From Propionibacteriaceae bacterium (GTDB taxonomy: Bacteria; Actinomycetota; Actinomycetes; Propionibacteriales; Propionibacteriaceae), in NCBI GenBank assembly GCA_031287505.1, contig JAITSW010000170.1, forward strand, positions 1 to 9,512: a stretch of DNA of 9,512 bases, in the 5' to 3' direction. A program made the position numbers and the translations under genes. Shown here piece by piece: positions 6,627 to 9,512 of the stretch (within the stretch, counting starts at the first letter, position 1; every line of letters begins with the position of its first letter). Under the pieces are notes generated by a model. That model searched no databases. It saw nothing but the letters and a program-made list of their open reading frames with translations, and had not been told where the DNA came from.

Positions 6627-7583
6627 ATGCTGCTTTCTGGACGATCCTGTGATGTTCTAAGCGTTGGACGGGTAGGTGTAGATGTTTACCCCACCCAAAT
6701 CCGCAAACCTTTAGACGAAGTGGAGAATTTCACCAAATTTTTGGGCGGCAGCGCGGCCAACGTTGCGGTGGCCGCTTCTCGATATGGCCATCGGACGGCA
6801 TTGATTTCCAAAACGGGCAACGATCCTTTTGGGCGATTCATCCACCGGCAGTTGCGTCTCTACGGGGTTGACGACTGCTTCGTGGGGTTGGAGCCGGCCA
6901 GCCCAACGCCGGTGACCTTTTGCGAGATCTTTCCCCCCGAAAACTTCCCAATCTTCTTCTACCGCACTTCCGAGAGCCCAGATATGCGCATCCGGGAAGA
7001 AGAGCTGCCATTGCGCCATATCAGAGCCGCCGAGGTGTTTTGGGCAACCCTTACCGGTCTTTCCGCCGAGCCTAGCCGGCAGGCGCATTTCGCGGCTTGG
7101 GAGGAGCGAAATTGTCGGCGGTACACCATCATCGATTTGGACTACCGCCCGAAATTCTGGCCAAACGGCGGCGAACGGGAAAGTGCCGTTGCGGCATTGA
7201 AACAGTGCAATGTCGCGGTTGGAAATACTGAGGAGTGCTGGGTGGCAACTGGCGAGCGAGATCCCAAGCGCGCTGCAAAGGCCATGCTTGACCTGGGCGT
7301 CGAAATAGCGGTGGTAAAACGCGGCCCCGAAGGCGCCATGGTGATGACGCACGATGAGGTCATCGAAGCGCCCACCCTGAGTGTGAGCACTCTCAACGGT
7401 TTGGGCGCCGGAGATGGTTTTGGAGGGGCTTTGTGTCACGGTTTGATCAGCGGCTGGGAGCTGGGAGAGGTATTGAGGTTTGCCAATACCGCCGGGGCTT
7501 TGGTCGCATCCCGTCTGGAGACTTCAGCCGCGATGCCGTCTGAAGATGAAGTTCGAAAGGCCATGGAGCGCTTGCCCTTGTAG
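6627..7583 (+). CDS. PfkB/ribokinase-family sugar kinase, IolC-like (5-dehydro-2-deoxygluconokinase type)
   Basis: 318 residues, typical length for the PfkB family, which phosphorylates sugars and keto-deoxy acids with ATP. PfkB signature 1 is 'FLGGSAANVAVAASRYG' (38-54), with G40-G41. Signature 2 is 'GLGAGDGFGGAL' (258-269), with the catalytic base D263 and the GAGD anion hole (260-263). 'IIDLDYRPKFW' (168-178) and 'GALCHGL' (267-273) are typical of IolC, which phosphorylates 2-deoxy-5-keto-gluconate in inositol breakdown. 2-Keto-3-deoxygluconate kinases are related, and no other inositol genes are in view, so the substrate could be a different keto-deoxy acid. GAGGAGGA and a separate promoter precede it. 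Its last 36 coding bases are duplicated 124 nt downstream around a REP-like repeat; the gene itself stays intact. Confidence 0.86.
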   Translation: MLLSGRSCDVLSVGRVGVDVYPTQIRKPLDEVENFTKFLGGSAANVAVAASRYGHRTALISKTGNDPFGRFIHRQLRLYGVDDCFVGLEPASPTPVTFCEIFPPENFPIFFYRTSESPDMRIREEELPLRHIRAAEVFWATLTGLSAEPSRQAHFAAWEERNCRRYTIIDLDYRPKFWPNGGERESAVAALKQCNVAVGNTEECWVATGERDPKRAAKAMLDLGVEIAVVKRGPEGAMVMTHDEVIEAPTLSVSTLNGLGAGDGFGGALCHGLISGWELGEVLRFANTAGALVASRLETSAAMPSEDEVRKAMERLPL

Positions 7584-7589
7584 ACCCGC
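7548..7589 (+). repeat. Copy 1 of a 42-bp direct repeat (kinase 3' end)
   Basis: This stretch covers the last 12 kinase codons, its TAG stop and 6 bases. It matches 7672-7713 at 37 of 42 positions by direct comparison. Two differences are third-position changes in the same reading frame, two change an amino acid (Met to Val, Glu to Gln) and one turns the stop (TAG) into CAG. Confidence 0.85.
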
Positions 7590-7674
7590 GTTACTCGGGA
7601 GCCAGCGTTACTTGGGGACGGTCCTTTGTGACGTTAGCAGCGTTACTCGGGGGCGGTTCTTTGTTACGTTAGAA
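7588..7674. repeat. REP-like tandem repeat, 35-bp unit, two and a half copies
   Basis: Full units lie at 7605-7639 and 7640-7674 and agree at 30 of 35 positions; a partial unit (GCGTTACTCGGGAGCCA) lies at 7588-7604. Each full unit can fold. In the first, CGTTAC pairs with GTGACG (one G-T pair), with an inner GGAC-G-GTCC palindrome. The core GGGGACGGTCCTTTGTGAC resembles the 'GGGGACGGTTCTTTTGT' palindromes known as REP-type elements mobilised by RAYT transposases in many bacteria; this likeness is from memory and not searched. No transposase is in the window. Confidence 0.7.
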
Positions 7675-7764
7675 GTTCGAAAGGCCGTGCAGCGTTTGCC
7701 TTTGCAGACCCGCTTCGCAACCCTGAAACGTCACGGGCAGCGTCGGGCAATGGCGAATCTATAA
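7672..7764 (+). pseudogene. Duplicated kinase C-terminal remnant
   Basis: Bases 7672-7713 repeat the kinase 3' end (reading EVRKAVQRLPLQTR). The frame stays open past the former stop, which is CAG here, and ends at TAA 7762-7764. It is shifted by one frame relative to the intact kinase, with no start codon or Shine-Dalgarno of its own, so it is not expected to be translated. It may be the original 3' flank displaced by the repeat insertion, or the trace of a second kinase copy. Confidence 0.5.
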
Positions 7765-7815
7765 AATGCCGAGGGCTTGGTCGATTCGGGGTGGTGGAGA
7801 TTGCGCGGTGGGAGA
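7765..7815. other. Convergent gap between kinase region and transaldolase, nothing recognised
   Basis: Together with the repeat zone this makes a 232-nt non-coding stretch between two convergent genes. Beyond the repeats I see no hairpin with a T-run in either direction, so no intrinsic terminator is called for either gene. Confidence 0.4.
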
Positions 7816-8886
7816 TTAGGCTGCGGGAACGATTATGTCTCTCACGATGTGGTCGAGTTCTTCGTCAGCGCCGAGGAATTGGCGCAAGGTAGCCCGGGTG
7901 CCGCCATATGAGTCGAACTCGGCTGGGGTCATGCCATCGACGTCATAGGACTTCCTAAACTCGGGCATTTGAGCGTAGAGGGTATCGACAATTTTTGGAT
8001 CTACCGCGATCTCCATCCGGTTTACCGGGTCAATGCCACTGTTCTGGAAACGTTTTTGCCAGGCGAACGGTGGTGAGAGCACGAGATCTCCGCCCACGAA
8101 CTCCGTCCACTGCAGGGCGTTTCGGTAAGCGGCTATAAGTAAGCGGGGTCGTAAACCGCGGGCGTTAAACTCAGCGTAAGCCTTCTTTGTCGCGGCCACG
8201 CCTGCCCACTCTAGGTAACCGGGATCGAAACACAAACCTTGTTTTTGGTAGGCGCTTTTGAGCCAATCATCCAAGCGGCCAACCATGATGGTGACTACCG
8301 GGCCCATGGTGGAGGTGTCTTTACCCTCGGTTTCGCGGCGCTTGAGCCCGCGTTCGATAGCCTCGCCGGCCGCTACCGCTTGTGCCACAGTGAAGGAAAC
8401 GGTGACATTTACGCTGACCCCGCGATAAGTTGCCTCTTCAATGGCGACGATGCCGGTGGCGGTTGCGGGAATCTTGACGATGATGTTCTTCGTCAAAGAT
8501 GAGAAATACTCAGCTTGGTCGGCCAGTTTTTTTGCGCTGCGGGCAAAACGCGGATCAGTCTGCATTGAAAGGCGTCCGTTGTAGCCGTTGTACTTCTCGA
8601 AAGCCGGCTCAAGCAGCTTTGCCGCCTCTAAAGAGACTTCTTCAACGATCTTCCAGCCGATTTCAGATTCGGAGGCATCGGGCAGGATCTGGGCCAATTC
8701 GGCTATCCGGGTGGACCATCTGGGGAGATCGGATCGGATGGCAGCTAGGGCGATGACGGGGTTGCAGGTGGCGCCCACCGCTCCGTAGGAGATTGATTCG
8801 CAGAGTTCGGCGGGGGTTGCCGAGTCGTTCCACAGGACAGTTGGCCCGCGCTGGGTCATCAGGTTTAGCGGAGCTATGTTGCTCAT
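7816..8886 (-). CDS. Transaldolase family protein, non-canonical subtype
   Basis: 356 residues from the chosen start, a class I (Schiff-base) aldolase TIM barrel. K138 in 'NIIVKIPAT' is the expected Schiff-base lysine. 'GAVGATCNPV' (35-44) replaces the usual T-T/S-N-P-S loop. 'RLSMQTDPR' (105-113), 'GVSVNVTVSFT' (156-166) and 'VVTIMVGRLDDW' (197-208) follow the transaldolase strand order. The subtype occurs, from memory, beside IolC-like kinases in actinobacterial sugar clusters rather than in the pentose phosphate core, so it may split or make a specialised sugar phosphate. The start at 8886 is preferred because AAGGA (8895-8899) sits 8 nt upstream; the ATG at 8895 overlaps that site and the ATG at 8934 would add 16 unlikely residues. 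The promoter region shares motifs with the divergent operon at the left. Confidence 0.85.
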   Translation of the reverse strand: MSNIAPLNLMTQRGPTVLWNDSATPAELCESISYGAVGATCNPVIALAAIRSDLPRWSTRIAELAQILPDASESEIGWKIVEEVSLEAAKLLEPAFEKYNGYNGRLSMQTDPRFARSAKKLADQAEYFSSLTKNIIVKIPATATGIVAIEEATYRGVSVNVTVSFTVAQAVAAGEAIERGLKRRETEGKDTSTMGPVVTIMVGRLDDWLKSAYQKQGLCFDPGYLEWAGVAATKKAYAEFNARGLRPRLLIAAYRNALQWTEFVGGDLVLSPPFAWQKRFQNSGIDPVNRMEIAVDPKIVDTLYAQMPEFRKSYDVDGMTPAEFDSYGGTRATLRQFLGADEELDHIVRDIIVPAA

Positions 8887-8894
8887 GGTTGCCA

Positions 8895-8899
8895 TCCTT
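8895..8899 (-). promoter_or_regulatory. Ribosome binding site deciding the transaldolase start
   Basis: AAGGA read on the minus strand, 8 nt before the ATG at 8886. It excludes the ATG at 8895, which overlaps it. Confidence 0.7.
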
Positions 8900-8985
8900 C
8901 TAGAATTCTTGCCGCCATCCGCAGTTGGGGGCATTGGGGGAGATTGCCGCCAAGCGATCTGCGATCGCTATAGATAACAATCTAA

Positions 8986-9008
8986 TGTCCTTACAATATG
9001 TCATTATA
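8986..9008 (-). promoter_or_regulatory. Transaldolase promoter -10 box with overlapping candidate operator
   Basis: On the minus strand a perfect TATAAT lies at 9003-9008; no good -35 box is seen 16-18 nt upstream, so an activator or another promoter is possible. Immediately downstream, across the expected start site, is TGTCCTTACAATATGTC (8986-9002 on the plus strand). It contains the exact reverse complement of TGTAAGGACA (184-193) plus ACAATATG, also at 191-198. A repressor bound here would block the start site. The 5' leader would be about 110 nt. Confidence 0.45.
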
Positions 9009-9022
9009 GCCATTACTGTCTA

Positions 9023-9051
9023 CCGGGGAGCCATATTTGCCCGGGGTTTTT
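9023..9051 (+). terminator. Weak hairpin with T-run, possible plus-strand terminator
   Basis: CCGGG (9023-9027) pairs with CCCGG (9040-9044) around a 12-nt loop and is followed by GG and five T. It points in the plus direction, where no gene ends nearby, so at best it would stop antisense read-through. On the minus strand, where the SDR gene ends, there is no T-run. Confidence 0.2.
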
Positions 9052-9055
9052 GTGT

Positions 9056-9512
9056 TTAGCGATAGAGCATGTGCATGCCGGCATCGACGATCATGTCTGT
9101 GCCGGTCACGATGTGCAGGCTTAAGAAGGCCACCACCACTTCGGCGATATCTGCCGGTGTGGCCACCCGTCCCAAGGGAAGGGTGGCTCCTTCGGCTTCA
9201 AAGACAGCCTTTGCCTGTTCTTCGCCAACCATTTGCCCTAGCCATTGGGACGAGATGGTGCCTGGGGAAACAGAATTGACTCTCACATCGGGAGCCAGGG
9301 CGAGGGCTAGGCTGCGGGTCACCTGGACGACGCCGGCCTTGGAGACGCCATAGGGGATAGATGATCCGACGGCCCGGTGGCCAGAAATCGAGGCGATGTT
9401 CACCACTGAGCCTTTGGCTTGTTTGAGCGCGGGAGCCGCAGCCCGCACCGTGTTGAAGATACTGAGCACATTGGTCTTGTACATCTTCTCCCAATCTTCG
9501 TCCAACACTAGG
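9056..9512 (-). CDS. SDR family oxidoreductase, C-terminal part (runs off right edge)
   Basis: About 152 C-terminal codons are visible; the frame stays open to the window edge (the codon before the GTG at 9508 is CTA), so the N-terminal Rossmann glycine motif lies outside. Seen are the catalytic Asn in 'YKTNVLSIFN', Ser in 'VNIASISG', and Tyr-x3-Lys in 'IPYGVSKAG' with the classical 13-residue Ser-Tyr spacing. These are followed by 'VRVNSVSPGTI' and the C-terminal 'GTDMIVDAGMHM', typical of classical SDRs. Such enzymes oxidise or reduce sugar and polyol hydroxyls with NAD(P); in this cluster a second redox step on the same substrate is likely (inference). Its gene lies upstream of the transaldolase on the same strand, 169 nt apart, so the two may be transcribed separately. 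Confidence 0.9.
   Translation of the reverse strand, partial: LVLDEDWEKMYKTNVLSIFNTVRAAAPALKQAKGSVVNIASISGHRAVGSSIPYGVSKAGVVQVTRSLALALAPDVRVNSVSPGTISSQWLGQMVGEEQAKAVFEAEGATLPLGRVATPADIAEVVVAFLSLHIVTGTDMIVDAGMHMLYR

Noticed and set aside
6711..7439. 242-codon minus-strand open frame opposite the kinase
   Set aside because: It is fully antisense to a gene with clear PfkB motifs. The translation shows no recognisable domain, and long antisense frames are common in GC-rich DNA.
7588..7674. CRISPR array
   Set aside because: There are only two and a half adjacent degenerate units without spacers, and no cas genes.
7480..7764. 94-codon open frame overlapping the kinase 3' end
   Set aside because: Its first part is a shifted frame of the intact kinase. 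The rest reads through the REP-like units into the duplicated kinase tail, and no ribosome binding site precedes it.
6627..8886. Inositol (iol) operon
   Set aside because: Only an IolC-like kinase is present. No inositol dehydrogenase, IolB, IolD or IolE is visible, so the pathway name is not justified.
8887..8934. Upstream starts for the transaldolase (ATG at 8934 or 8895)
   Set aside because: The extra residues do not resemble the family. The good Shine-Dalgarno at 8895-8899 is correctly spaced only for the ATG at 8886.

Overview
The window is a carbohydrate or sugar-acid catabolic island, most likely from an actinobacterium. That placement is an inference. It rests on the moderately high GC content by eye, the DUF4862 and IolC-like proteins, the transaldolase subtype and the GTG start. 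No rRNA, tRNA, CRISPR array, transposase or phage gene is visible.

Layout. Bases 1-66 on the minus strand hold the first 22 codons of a GntR-family regulator that runs off the left edge. It diverges from a six-gene plus-strand operon (291-6456): a DUF6282 metal-hydrolase-like protein, a two-domain cupin protein, an HpcH/HpaI-family aldolase, a DUF4862 protein, a zinc-dependent MDR dehydrogenase and a UxaE-type tagaturonate epimerase-family protein. The last five are tightly packed, with ATGA and GTGA overlaps, a 2-nt gap and an 8-nt gap. After 170 nt, with its own likely promoter, comes an IolC-like PfkB kinase (6627-7583). Its 3' end is partly duplicated around a short tandem REP-like element (7588-7674). 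On the minus strand are a transaldolase-family protein (7816-8886) and, at the right edge, the C-terminal half of an SDR oxidoreductase (9056-9512).

Working model (inference). The two oxidoreductases, the TIM-barrel isomerase/hydrolase-type proteins and the UxaE-like epimerase would interconvert an unusual sugar or sugar acid. The kinase would phosphorylate a keto(-deoxy) acid. The HpcH/HpaI aldolase and the transaldolase-family protein would do C-C cleavage or transfer. The set matches neither the textbook uronate pathway (no UxaC, UxuA/B, UxaA or KdgA visible) nor the inositol pathway (no IolB/D/E/G visible), so it may be a pathway not yet described. The substrate cannot be read from the sequence.

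Regulation. The divergent intergenic region and the transaldolase promoter share a TGT-N4-ACA element and repeated ATATG(T/C)C cores. This suggests that one regulator, plausibly the GntR protein, controls both strands.
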